Origin: Pinus tabuliformis
Lineage: Eukaryota > Streptophyta > Pinopsida > Pinales > Pinaceae
Direction: 5' to 3'
NCBI GenBank assembly: GCA_031772625.1
Contig: CM062818.1
Span: 1,283,326,277 to 1,283,390,276, forward strand
DNA: 64,000 nucleotides
Below the pieces are notes generated by a model. The model saw nothing but the letters and a program-made list of their open reading frames with translations, was not told where the DNA came from and did not search any database. Within the stretch, counting starts at the first letter, position 1, and every line of letters begins with the position of its first letter. Made by a program: the position numbers and the translations under genes. Shown in pieces: positions 12,427 to 22,941 of the stretch.

Positions 12427-12720
12427 AAAAAGAATAGGATAAATCTAACTGTTCCATGAAGCACGGAAACCCACCCCATCCTGTGCCACGTCGTGATGGA
12501 GCGGTTGCGGAAAACTAGGCCAAGGAAGAAGTTGTGGAGAACCAGGCCAATGAATTCAATCTCGCCGCAGACAAATAGAATATAATAAACCCACACATTC
12601 CATGAATCACGGAGACACACTCCAATTCCATGCCACGTGATGGAACGGTCGCGGAGAACCAGGTCAGGGAATTCAATCTGACGGCGGACGTTCACTCAAT
12701 CGTCTAACATTTGATCCGAC
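12427..12720 (-). other. Imperfect duplicated leader of the NYN pseudogene
   Basis: Upstream of the NYN frame (minus strand) is a GC-richer segment made of two diverged copies about 140 bp apart. Each has 'ccatgaa.cacgga', then 'gccacgt', then 'atggagcggttgcgg' or 'atggaacggtcgcgg'. It may be the former 5' leader or first exon. The open frame across it (12695-12405) has no recognisable protein content, so I do not call it coding. Confidence 0.4.
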
Positions 12721-13914
12721 GCTGCAAATGTGTGCAGAGTGGCATCCAGAGGAGTTGTTTTCAGAGGGGAACGGTTTACGGCGTAATTATATGAACAATT
12801 GCAATTAGAAATGTAAATGCTGATGCCAAACCACACCAAGGGATTGAGAATATTAATTTATACATATTTTTTAAATCTTGAGAATATTACTTTTTACCTA
12901 TTTTTTAAAAGGGGATTTAAATGTTTTTTTGCTTCTAAGTATATTTTAGAAGCTAATAAAAGTCAAGCCTCAAAAAGGTGGTACAACAAAGTGAAAAAAT
13001 TAAAATTAAAAAAATTACAAGGTTACAAGTGAGTATACATCACAAAATACATTCAATTGAAAGGTTATAAGGGAGCATACATCATAAAATGAAAAACAAA
13101 AGATCTTATATTGTACAAATTTTAAAGATTAAGTTAATTAAAATTTCCCAAAGTTAATAATTCAAAATTTTAAAAGGTGTTAAAAGGAAGCAAGGAGTAT
13201 TAATATTAATAGTGTTTATTTTTATTTATGAATTTTTTTTGTAGGACCAGTGTAAGATTAGTTTTTTTGGTTTTGTTTTTTTAATTAATTTTATTAAAGA
13301 GATGATATTTTCATTAAAATATAAAAAAATTAAAAGAAAAATAGGTACAAGATGGTTTAAAAGATTCAAAAGTATTTAATGGTAGGAAAATTTAAAATTA
13401 TGGATTTATAAAGAATTTTTAATTTATTTTTTTTCAAATGGTTTTTTTGCCTATCAATATTATAATTGTTGAGGATAATTTATAAATTGATTTTTTTATA
13501 GAGGTGGGAAAAATCTATTATAATTTAATTATCAAACCAGCAGTGAGGACATCCATCTCTACCTGCTATTCGTGAATACAAGGTGACTCATCACCGTTAT
13601 TCAAGGAAAACCACACCACCTAGAATAACTCGTTGGTGGTCCGTAAGGGGGTAGACTTTCACTCATGCCAGATTCCTTTAGATTAACCTGTTTCGTTATA
13701 TCTAAGAAAAGGGAGCTCTTAGCCAAGCAAAGCAGTTTTAAGGCATACACTAGACCCTTCAAATCAAAATGTTATTTGAACTAATAGTTACAAAACATAT
13801 ATTTTAATGGAATATTAAAGTGACACAAAACTATATATATATATATGAAGCAACAAAATAAATTGTAATAAAATTTAAACAATAAATGATAGATAACAAG
13901 AAAGAAATTGCATA
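12721..13914. other. AT-rich non-coding stretch
   Basis: Strongly AT-rich between about 12800 and 13500, with poly-T and poly-A interruptions. 13530-13740 is more balanced but opens no useful frame. A short TA run occurs near 13835. Nothing assignable. Confidence 0.5.
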
Positions 13915-14170
13915 AGTCCCACTAGCACAATTGGTTGAGGATGGACCTCCTTAGCAAGGCAACCTAGGATCAAATCTCACGGGGGTGGTTGTGCTTGTGC
14001 TAGGGGGAGGAGATATGCTAAAAAATCCATTCAACTTAGGGTTGGTGTGGCCCAAGCCAGGTGTCATCCTCGGGTGACTTTGGCGGATTAGATTAGATGC
14101 CCCTAGGCCCTAGGTCAAGCCTAGAGGATCACAGACAAATTGACAAACAAAAAAAAACAAGAAAGAAATT
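13915..14170 (+). repeat. tRNA-derived SINE-like element, copy 1
   Basis: The 5' part has a tRNA-like RNA polymerase III promoter: an A-box-like TAGCACAATTGGTTGAGG at about 13923 and a B-box-like GGATCAAATC at about 13967, roughly 35 bp apart as in tRNAs. A tRNA-unrelated body follows (gtggttgtgcttgtgctagggggagg, split in this copy by small changes), then an A-rich tail. A diverged second copy in the same orientation lies at 15161-15413. I do not know the family name. Confidence 0.6.
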
Positions 14171-15050
14171 ACATCTTAAGAATAAATGAAGTGTAAAGAA
14201 AATTAAAAATAGGTCAAGCCTAGAGGATCACAGACAAATTGACAAACAAAAAAAACAAGAAAGAAATTACATCTTAAGAATAAATGAATTATAAAGAAAA
14301 TTAAAAATAAATTTTAAAAATTTGATAATCGACCTAACCTTAAGGGTGTCAAGGAGAATTGACCCCACTGGCAAGGTGATTATACCTAGTTTATAGCCTA
14401 ACCTTAAGGGTGTCAAGGAGAATTGACCCCCATTGGCAAGGTGATTTTGTCAACAGGATCATAGACAAATTGACAAACAAACAAAAACAAGAAAGGAATT
14501 CATCTTAAGAATAAATGAAGTATAAAGAAAATTAAAAATAGATTTAAAAAGATTGAAAATTGACCTAACCTTAAGGGTGTCAAGGAGAATTGACCCATTA
14601 GCAAGGTGATTATACCTGGTTTATAGCCTAACCTTAAGGGTGTCAAGGAGAATTGACCCCCATTGGCAAGGTGATTTTGTCAACAAGCCCAGGCCAGGTG
14701 TCATCCTCAGGTGACTTTGACAGAGTAAATGCCCCTAGGTCAAGCCTAGAGGATCATAGACAAATTGACAAACAAAAAAAACAAGAAAGAAATTACATCT
14801 TAAGAATAAATGAAGTATAAAGAAAATTTTAAAAAATAATTTTAAAAAAAATGAAAATATATGTTTTTAGATGAAATACCTGGTTTATAGCCTAACTTTA
14901 AGCGTGTCAAGGAGAATTGACCCCCCCATTAGCAAGGTGATTTTGGCTACCCCCATTGGCAAGGAGAATTGACCCCCCCATTGGCAAGGTGATTTTGGCT
15001 ACCCCCATTGGCAAGGTGATTTTGGCAACAAGAACTTGACCAATTGAGCT
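14110..15050 (+). repeat. Complex satellite built from the SINE-like tail
   Basis: Two modules alternate. Module A ('ggtcaagcctagaggatcacagacaaattg' followed by an A-rich 'acaagaaagaaattacatcttaag') occurs at about 14112, 14212, 14455 (partial) and 14738. Module B ('cctaaccttaagggtgtcaagg' followed by 'agaattgacccc' and 'ggcaaggtgatt') occurs at about 14333, 14397, 14566, 14628 and 14890, then collapses into shorter copies to about 15030. Module A is the tail of the SINE-like element at 13915, so the array appears to have grown from the element's 3' end. Confidence 0.75.
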
Positions 15051-15103
15051 AACCCTCAAGACTTTAAAAATATTTGTTTTTATACCAAAATGTTAAAAAA
15101 AAA

Positions 15104-15135
15104 AAAAAAGAAGAAGGAGGAGGAGGAGGAGAATC
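15104..15135. repeat. GAA/GGA microsatellite
   Basis: A short purine-only trinucleotide tract (gaagaaggaggaggaggagga), directly after an A run. Confidence 0.85.
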
Positions 15136-15160
15136 AAAATAATTAAAAAATAATAATAGT

Positions 15161-15406
15161 CAAGTCCCACTAACACAACCAGTTGAGGATGGGCCTTGTC
15201 AGCAAGGCGACTCAGGATCAAACCTCACAAGGGGTGGCTGTGCCCTGTGCTAAGGGAGGAGACATACTAAAAAATTCAGTCAACTAAGCGCTGGTGTGGC
15301 CTAAGCTGGGTACAATCTTCGAGTGACTTTGACAACTTAGATACCCACACTTAAATACCCACAGATAACCACTCCTCGAGCCACAAATCAAACCTGAAAA
15401 TTACAA

Positions 15407-15413
<7 letters not shown>
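15161..15413 (+). repeat. tRNA-derived SINE-like element, copy 2
   Basis: A diverged copy of the element at 13915, in the same orientation. 'caagtcccactaacacaacc' is followed by 'agttgagga' (A-box region), then 'ggatcaaacctcac' (B-box region), then the same body with 'ggctgtgccctgtgctaagg' and 'gtgactttgac'. It ends in a long A run beginning at about 15414. Confidence 0.6.
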
Positions 15414-15437
<24 letters not shown>

Positions 15438-15475
15438 AAGAAAAAAGAAAAAAGAAAAGAGAAAAGAAAGAAAAT
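15414..15475. repeat. Poly(A) and A-rich tract
   Basis: A run of about 25 A residues followed by AAAAAG-type repeats. It sits at the 3' end of the SINE-like copy at 15161-15413 and is probably its tail. Confidence 0.85.
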
Positions 15476-15530
15476 GAAACTTTTTAAAATTTTATTAAAA
15501 AAATAAAAATAAATCAAAATTTGTAAAATA

Positions 15531-16337
15531 CTAAGAAGATAAAATTGTATTAAAAAAATTGAAATAAATTCTAAATAATAAAACAAATAAAAATGTAACA
15601 TGATTTATTCGGACGCTTCTAATCACAATGGCCAGGTTTACGCAGATTTTTAGACCGTTGCATACGCAATCGAGCTTCGAATCAGATATGTGGTTTATGA
15701 CGACGGGATCATTGGAGAGTTCCGACAAAACTTGGAGGCTTACAGTGGCAGTAACGGTGTAACCTACTTTCCTTTTGATATCGCCATCGAGCTTTGACTC
15801 TTTCATGTGGGATTCGTCAGCGAGGTATGTTTTGATTTCCCTATGCAGCAACTTTTCATAGAATCTGTGACCGCGCGTCGAATCTATACCCAACCACTAA
15901 TAAATATATGCGATCTGAATCCAAGGATATATGCCCGACGTCGTGAATTTTCCTTTCTTATCGAAGCTAGGGTATCGTTTCGCTCGTCTCCGTATAGCTC
16001 ATGTATCAAATGGATAGAGTCTAAAAGAAGATCCAAGACATGGGCCCTCACTTATATAGATCAGGTTTACGATGTTGGGGTTTCACATTCGGATCGAGAG
16101 GAAGAATTTCAAAAAAAATTTAAGACATTAAATGGGAAATTTATCCTCGTAGGGGCATGCTTGGTGGAGCTAGTTTCACATCTGAAAAAGGCGCAGGAAA
16201 AATTGGGGTTGCCCATAAATGTTCAAAACTTAATTTATGAACACAAATTATTGCAAGATGTCATTAAATTGAAAGAGTATTACAGCGAACACAATTCTAC
16301 GATTATTATAAATTTGAGATTGTGGGATAGAGCTTAA
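15531..16337. other. Overlapping unrecognised ORFs in a GC-richer island
   Basis: Two overlapping frames lie on opposite strands: a 120-codon frame on minus (15893-15531) and a 176-codon frame on plus (15807-16337). The minus frame reads a plausible beta-rich segment (KVGYTVTATVSLQVLSEL) but runs into AT-rich DNA. The plus frame ends in a helical Lys/Glu-rich segment. I recognise neither, and they cannot both be genes over the overlap. The island lies directly upstream of the LINE ORF1 relic and could include its 5' leader. Confidence 0.25.
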
Positions 16338-16368
16338 CATTCCACTTGGAACAACTTTTGTAATCAAT

Positions 16369-17350
16369 GGCCCAAGTTCTTTTAAAGATGTAGTGAGAGG
16401 GAAAGTTGCCACACCACACCAACAAATCCCAAATTTAACAATCTCAAGGCCTCGCCTAGTGAGAATATAGAGAAAGCACTAGATATATGAGTAAAATTGC
16501 CAAAAGTGAGTGCACTTTTCTCTGTTCTTCAAGTTAGGGCTTCGATATGTCAATTTAATGGCTTCTAGCCCAACTCTGAAGATCTATGTCAATGGATCTA
16601 CCTCAACAAGACCAAAAGTTGTGATATCTACCTGTGTGCAAAGATATTTTTTGTTGTTCAAATCAACAATAAAAAAGATCAGGAATATGTCATAAATGAA
16701 GAACCATGGTTTTGGGGAAGGGTGGGTCTCTTTGTCACCCCATGGTTTCCAACTTTTGATGCCATGACAATGGTGGTTATAAAGATTTCGGTATGGGTAA
16801 GGTTACACAACTTCCCACTTCTTTTTTGGCACCATCAAGTTTTAGAAGGCATTGGAAATTCATTGGGGAGATTTCTAAAGATGGATCAAGAAATAATGGA
16901 CAAACGTATCTTTACCTTTGCTCGCATATGCATGGATATAGACCTCAGCAAAGGCCTACCAGATCACATCCATCTGACTCATCAAGATTTCAAGTGGACA
17001 CATTGGCTATACTTTGAAAATGCTTCATTCAAGTGTTGCATCTGCTAGTAGACAGGGCACCTGTAGAACTCATGCCCTCAAGCAAAAATAGGGACAAAGA
17101 AAAGATCACAAAATCCAAAGGGATGGAAATTTCCAAATTTGCCTTCTTTAAATGACGTATATGAAGAAATGGACGAGAATCTTCAACAACCAGAAGCACA
17201 AAATCAACAAGGCTCTCAAGTGGAGGAGGGAGAAGAGAAGCAGAAGGATCCTGTTAAACATATCGAAAAAGCCTCTGATTTAGTAGTGATCCAAATTCTG
17301 GGAAATCAACATGAGGAAAACAACAACAACCAACAAGGAGCTAGAATTTA
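16369..17350 (+). pseudogene. LINE ORF1 relic (DUF4283 and CCHC knuckle)
   Basis: The frame opens with SFKDVVRGK at about 16378, a typical plant L1 ORF1 beginning. It then changes frame into a DUF4283-type RNA-binding domain (about 16540-17000). Visible blocks are NEEPWFWGRVGLF, WFPTFDAM, WVRLHNFPLLFW, LGRFLKMD and FTFARICMDIDLSKGLP. A zinc knuckle of the pattern C-x2-C-x4-H-x4-C follows at about 17033-17080, but two TAG codons fall inside it and a third shortly after, so it is inactive. An acidic, Gln-rich tail extends to about 17350. In intact LINEs this protein coats the element RNA. No endonuclease or reverse transcriptase follows. Confidence 0.8.
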
Positions 17351-17690
17351 AGGGAACACGTGTTTCTAAGAGTTTGGACTTAGACAAGGAAGTGCTAGGA
17401 AAATCAAAAGGAAAACAAATGGTAATTGTAATGGCCACTCCAAATTTTGGGGTTTGGTGCAAAGTTCAAAGGAAAAAAGGTAAAAAAGGGGAACTTAGTT
17501 TATCTAGGTAAATGTTGTTTTTTGGTATCTAGGCTACGATGAATGCTTCAAGCACATTCCATAGGTCTTTAGGGATAGTTAATGAATGCACATGTGCATG
17601 TATTGATGTAACTTTTTATTTTAACTAATAAGAAGTTGTGATTTTTCCTCAGAAAAAATAAATAAAAAAATTATAATAAAAAAATTCCCC
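17351..17690 (+). mobile_element. Tail and poly(A) end of the ORF1-only LINE
   Basis: After the ORF1 relic comes a short stretch that ends 'ttttaactaataagaagttgtg' and then an A-rich tail (about 17655-17690), as at a LINE 3' end. ORF2 is absent between ORF1 and this tail. The copy therefore looks internally deleted or is a short non-autonomous derivative of about 1.3 kb. Confidence 0.5.
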
Positions 17691-19500
17691 AAGTGGGGTG
17701 CACAAAAATTTGGCAACAAAGGTCGAGAGGGGTTCCTGCACCCCACCGCCTCCCATTGCAATTAAGAGGGGAGGTGGTGTGGCCAACCCCTCGCATGCAC
17801 AAAGTGTGTGAAACCTTAATTCCTTTGGCGTAATGGTGAACTCCCTACATGAATTTCAACATGTTGTTTCACTACATGAAGGTTGGATTTTATGTCTCAG
17901 TCCAGTTAAGTCCTCGTCGTTCATGGATTTTATTTCCCTCTTTGTTTTATTGCTAAGTCTGGGGTCAAGCATAGTTGGGTGGATATATGGAGTATTACTT
18001 GGCTTTTTTCAACACAGGGGGTAGCATGATGAAGGGGTTGTAGCAGTAGTGACCCACGTCAACTCCCTTTTCCTCTGCCTTCGATGTATGAGAGAGTAAG
18101 TTGTGTGATTGGGAATGTGGGTTACGACATTTTTCTTGTTCCTGGAGCAATTGTAGCTCAACAAGTCAGGACTCCAGGAGGTCGACCACACTACTTAGTG
18201 GAGGTTGTTGGAGCTATTATTAAGGTTCAAAGTTCAAGGCTTTTGTTGGGACTAACTCCCCAGGGCAACACCTTTTGGATAATTGCTTCTTCCCTACTCG
18301 GAGCACTATCTTTGTTGTTACATGTCTGGTTTTGGTTATATGTTGGTGGCCCTCATGATTGTATCTTAATGCATTAATGTTTATGGAGCCTTGAGGTATT
18401 GGGGCCTCTGGTAAATCTAGTTTCATTTTCCTTTTCTAGCCTAGTCTTCTTCCTGTTGAGAGTGTCTCGACTTTATTTCTGTGGTAGCTTGCTAGTTGGG
18501 TTAACTCTGCCTTAGATCCTTCACTCTGGGAATGTTTGGTCATTTCTCTTTTAAACAGGGAAGATATTCTGGGAATTGATATTAATATGGTTTCTTGTTG
18601 TTTCAAGGTGTTTTGATGCTCTTGGGTATCGATTTTATTGTTGGTTTGAAGTTGGGGGGATTTGAGTGATAGGTTTTATTGGTGGTGGATGCGGTTGTGA
18701 GCTTGGTCTTGCATCGGGTTACCCTGCTTTTTTCCCTCAATGTTGTGACAAAGGATGTGTATCCGCATAGGGGTTGGTGGGTGTGGCCTGTAAGGCCAAT
18801 TGTGTGCCCAAACCCAGGCCTAAGAAGTGACTGCCATTTATCATTCTATGACTTCTCCTAGCATTTGGGAGGTGATTAATTGGCTTGAGAATTATGTTAC
18901 TCATGAATGCCATACCTACTAGATTCAGAAATTATGGAGGAGGTCCCTAATTGGATTCCTAACCCTGGTCATACCAATGGAAGAACGAACTAATACATGT
19001 ATTTCATCACTTTACACTGGCAACGAAAGGCCTTTCTAGGCCAAGTTTTAAAGGAGAAACATGAGGATAAAAATGATATATTTTCCTACCTAAATGAAAT
19101 TTAGAGGGTGCAGTGGCATCAACGATCTTGTCTAGAGAGATTGGATGCTTGCTTGTCCCACCTAGAGAATCACCTACAATGTGAGTTCAACCCCTTTGCA
19201 CCATCTGGTACAAGTGCAAAGGACCCTGCTCTAGTGACTTCTTTGGATTCATGAATATGTTGTTATGAATTTCCTCTATCATAACGTGAAACCTCATTAT
19301 AGTATGGTACCACCTTGAACAATAGATGTTTTTTTTTATTGAAACTCTTTATCTTTGTTTACCGACCAATAGATCTGGTTTCCCTTGTGGCAGATTGAGG
19401 TTGGTTAATTTTTTATAGATGGTCTATTAGTGATGTATCTTGAATTTTGAGGGTAATAAAAAAATTAACTTACGATTTTATTTTTTTTGCATACAACACA
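17691..19500. other. Unassigned stretch with several short frames
   Basis: Less AT-rich than the flanks. Short frames (for example 18084-18377 plus) give hydrophobic peptides without recognisable domains. A Val/Leu-rich run there could be a membrane segment, but overlapping minus frames are just as open. No gene can be supported. Confidence 0.4.
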
Positions 19501-19504
19501 TAAG

Positions 19505-19730
19505 GGAAATGTTAGCTCAATTGGTTAAGTTCAAGTAGTTAAGCACCTTTGCTCTTGATAGGTCACAAGTTTAATTCTCCAACAGTCTCGGGATCAGGCT
19601 CCATGTTTGAGTCAAAGAGAAGTGATCCCTTTGGGTGGATCTGCCTGGAACAATATTTCATGGATGTAGCTAGTCACCAATCTCTAGGGATTGTGAACCA
19701 AAAAAAAAGGAAAGAAAGAAAGAAAAAGGG
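19505..19730 (+). repeat. Second type of tRNA-derived SINE-like element
   Basis: It starts with a tRNA-like A box (TTAGCTCAATTGGTTAAG at about 19512) and has a weaker B-box-like region ('ggtcacaagtttaattctcc', 19561-19580). A 100-bp body and an A-rich tail (aaaaaaaaggaaagaaag) follow at about 19700. The head resembles that of 38004-38200 and differs from the element at 13915. Confidence 0.5.
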
Positions 19731-20523
19731 TGATGCAAGACATCCCCCACTCACCACCTCATCATTGTGCCTCCCCTCAAGGTGCAAGAAACTAGGGCCT
19801 TCAAGTGGGAGGATGGTGCTCATGGCCTCCATGCAAATTGTGCATGTTGTTATTTATTTAATTAAATTTTTGTTTTTTAATGTAATTATTTTACTTATTT
19901 TATTTTTATATATATATATATATATATATCTTTTAAATTATTATTTCAAATTTTTTTTTTATATTTTGTTTTAAATTCATTTTTGTAACGTTTTATTCAC
20001 TTTAATTTTTAAAGGAAGATTTTTCTTCTAAATTCTCTTAAAATTTAGTTTTTCCTCTTATTCTTAATTTTTAATTTGTTTTTTCTTTAAAAATATATAA
20101 AATTTTGGTTTTCTTTGATTAAAACAATATGCATTACGTTGTTATTTTTTTGTAATGGTGTTTTATAATTTTGTTTATACTATTTATGATTTTCTAGACC
20201 ATAGTTTAAAAAATGTTGCAATTGTAATGTTCCACTGAAAATGTTGCAACTATAATGCCCCATTAAAAGGGAGAACTATTGATTTATTTACAATTATATA
20301 GATTATTTAGATTCACTATTAAAATTTGTTTCTATTTTAAGTTAGAAAAAATGGGTTGCTAGTTGTTAATGCTAAGATTTCAAATAAGCTATAATTTTAA
20401 TCTTTTAAAAAAAAATCTCTAGGTAGAATCGCTCTCTGATTTAGATGTTGAATTTTAAGGTATTTTGTAGTAATAATATTGGTCTTCTTTCAATTTTTAA
20501 TGCCATGGCTGAAAAATATTGTG
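19731..20523. other. AT-rich non-coding stretch
   Basis: Contains a TA run at about 19908-19929 and a duplicated phrase 'aaaatgttgcaa.tgtaatg' (about 20210-20265). No supported coding sequence. Confidence 0.5.
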
Positions 20524-20528
20524 ATTTT
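20524..20528. repeat. Target-site duplication ATTTT (left)
   Basis: Identical to the five bases 34287-34291 that follow the right LTR. It marks the integration site of the outer element. Confidence 0.85.
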
Positions 20529-21797
20529 TGTTGAAGGATCTAGGGCAATTATATTTATTGAGATTCTTCTAGGCATGATAACTATTTGTGAGGTGTTTTT
20601 CAATTTTTCTTCTTATTCCAATTGTCACTTATTATTATTAGAGTGCGTCTTTGTTAGTTCATCAAATAGCTACCAAAACAAAGAGACAAGAACACACAAT
20701 GTTGGCTTTCTACCAGGGCCAAAACCTCTCCCTCTTGGAGAGGAAAACCCACACATAATTCTTCTTATATAGATTATAATTGACGAATACCAATACCATG
20801 ACCCTTGACATACTATGCCACTCCAAGACCAAGACACCAATCCTCTCCTTTGTCACTGTTGATATCATCATCATCGTTGTTGTACCATGACTGCTCTTTC
20901 ATCTAGATCACTATTGCACCATGACTGCTCCTTCATCTAGATCTTCATCATTGTTGTACCAATGCTACACCTTCATTGAGAACTTGATGTATCACTGCTT
21001 CACCTTCACTGAGAACCTTATTACACCAATGAGATCTCCATTTAGAGGTATATATAGTTGTACCGAAATCTTCATCTTCGTTAGGATCATGACTGTTATC
21101 ATGCTCACAGTAATGTCGAGGACATGACTGTGTCTAGAATATATATACTACACTGAGATCCTTCCTCTATCATAAATGTCGAGACTACAAGGGGACAGAT
21201 CCGAGTCTTTTCCTGTGACATCCGAGACTGCTTCAGTAGGCCTATCTGAAAACATAGAGATCTGAGTTCTTTGAGTTGTGGACAGACTTCCATCACTTCC
21301 TCATTGTGACCTCCGAGATCCCTTATGTGACTGTACTCTAAAACTTCAGGAATATATGAGTTTCTTACTGCACTTGTCTGAGATTTCAGAGCTCTTGTAC
21401 CTTCATCCGAAATCTCAGATACCGAGATTCTTGTTTCCTGTGGTGACCTCAGAGGGGTATTTATAGTTGTTACGTCTCTATAAATAAGCCGACATGACAG
21501 TGAAGTGTTGTGTCACTTCATTTGAGCCAATGTGACTACGTTTGACATCGTTTTTGTTTTCTCTTTTCAAGAGGATTGTGCTTGTCTTGGAGGGCCTTTT
21601 AGACTAGTATACATTTACACATGGGCTCAAGAAGAGCTCCTTATACATGACTTTGACTCTTTGACTTTCCTAGACCTATGAAATGAGCAAGAAACTCATT
21701 CTTAAAATTTACAAAAATAATATTTATTTTTTCTTGACAAGTACAAATATCAAAATTACATTTGTAAATACCGAACCTAGTTACACTTTCTTCAACA
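20529..21797 (-). repeat. 3' LTR of outer element
   Basis: Matches 33018-34286 along its full 1269 bp with scattered substitutions and compensating small indels. It contains the motif 'ccaaaacctctccctcttgg' found in both copies. The purine tract bordering it on the internal side (21798-21816) marks it as the 3' LTR on the minus strand. Confidence 0.93.
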
Positions 21798-21816
21798 CTC
21801 CCTCTTAACTAGGGAG
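21798..21816 (-). promoter_or_regulatory. Polypurine tract of outer element
   Basis: Reads TTAAGAGGGAG on the minus strand, directly before the 3' LTR start. This is a Copia-like purine tract that would prime plus-strand DNA synthesis. Confidence 0.8.
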
Positions 21817-22936
21817 GTATTTATAATGCTACTTGGTCATTCTCAATCTGAAGAATTTCTCACAAGAAAAATCGGATTGGTAACCCATATGCATAGCATC
21901 ATACTAACCAACATTATTTCCACAACAAGGCCTTGACTGACAACTCTATCTCTCAAGACCAATGATTATAGACACCTTCATCATTGTCTCTCAAGGTACA
22001 TACCCACTCGATTGTTCACTGAGTATGACCTTCTAGGACTATTCTTATCTTGGGTTCCCATCCCTTAAAGGATATCGGTCCTCTTGCCTACTTTTGTCTT
22101 GGATGCCCTACACATCCTCAAAGAGCATCGGATGCGAGATGATTATCCAACCCTCCATTATTTCTTCCAAAGTGAAGACAAGAATGTTCTGTCTATCTCT
22201 CCCTCTCAACTAGGGTGGATATCATGTGTTTACATTTCTTTTCATGGCCTTCACCTAGGCTTACATTTGTTAGTCCAGCTCTAGTGCATGACACATGAAA
22301 TAGAAAAACACAACTGTCACTCCTTTTCAATCAGGGGTGATACAATCCAAGCTCCCTCTTGATTAGGGACCTGTCAGAGCTCCCTCTTAGCTAGGGACTT
22401 TTCTATACATCAACAACTTCTTCTTCGTGGGTCCTTCAACTACTTGATTAACTTTTCTCCTTGATGTCATGAAAATCAGTTGAGCTTCTTCCTTGTAGGG
22501 CAACAACCATCAATCAATTTCCTCCTTAGTTCATCATGTCATTCCTTTCTTCATGGAAAGTTGCCTTCTTCATATCTGGAACCTTCGTTATATGACTACT
22601 TATTTCTCATCACGCTTCTTCCATCCACCACATGAATGCTAGTTGTACTTAAATTTACAACTCTTGTTCGAGTAGCCCTGCATTATCCAGATATTATTCA
22701 AGAAATCAAAGAATCATATTAAATCAAATCATACCTTACAATATGACTCTTCATCATGACATCTTCTTGTAGGCATCAGCATCCTGCACATATATTGACA
22801 CATCTCCCAAAGACATCCATTGTCAAGGGTCTTCATCTTTTTTAGACAGTCATCAAAGTCTTCATATCTTTCCAAGAGATTTCCTAGTCAAATCTTCTTG
22901 GTCTTTTGGATGTTGATTGCCTTCATCATGGTTGCA

Positions 22937-22941
22937 TATCT
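22937..22941. repeat. Target-site duplication TATCT (left)
   Basis: Identical to 30902-30906. Together they flank the nested element exactly. Confidence 0.92.

Larger units (their letters stand above)
21798..22941 (-). other. Interior of outer element, left part, with repeated purine boxes
   Basis: Non-coding. Besides the functional purine tract it carries four further copies of a similar box within 600 bp (about 22199-22217, 22321-22340, 22351-22370 and 22379-22398). Each reads like 'ctccctcttagctagggac' on plus. The nested element is inserted at the right end of this part. Confidence 0.8.

Noticed and set aside
14330..15030. CRISPR-like alternation of repeats and spacers
   Set aside because: The modules are variable in length and diverged, the spacers are copies of each other, and there are no cas genes. 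It is a plant satellite-like array.
15401..15601. A Phe/Leu-only minus ORF
   Set aside because: It is the translation of the poly(A)/A-rich SINE tail on the opposite strand.
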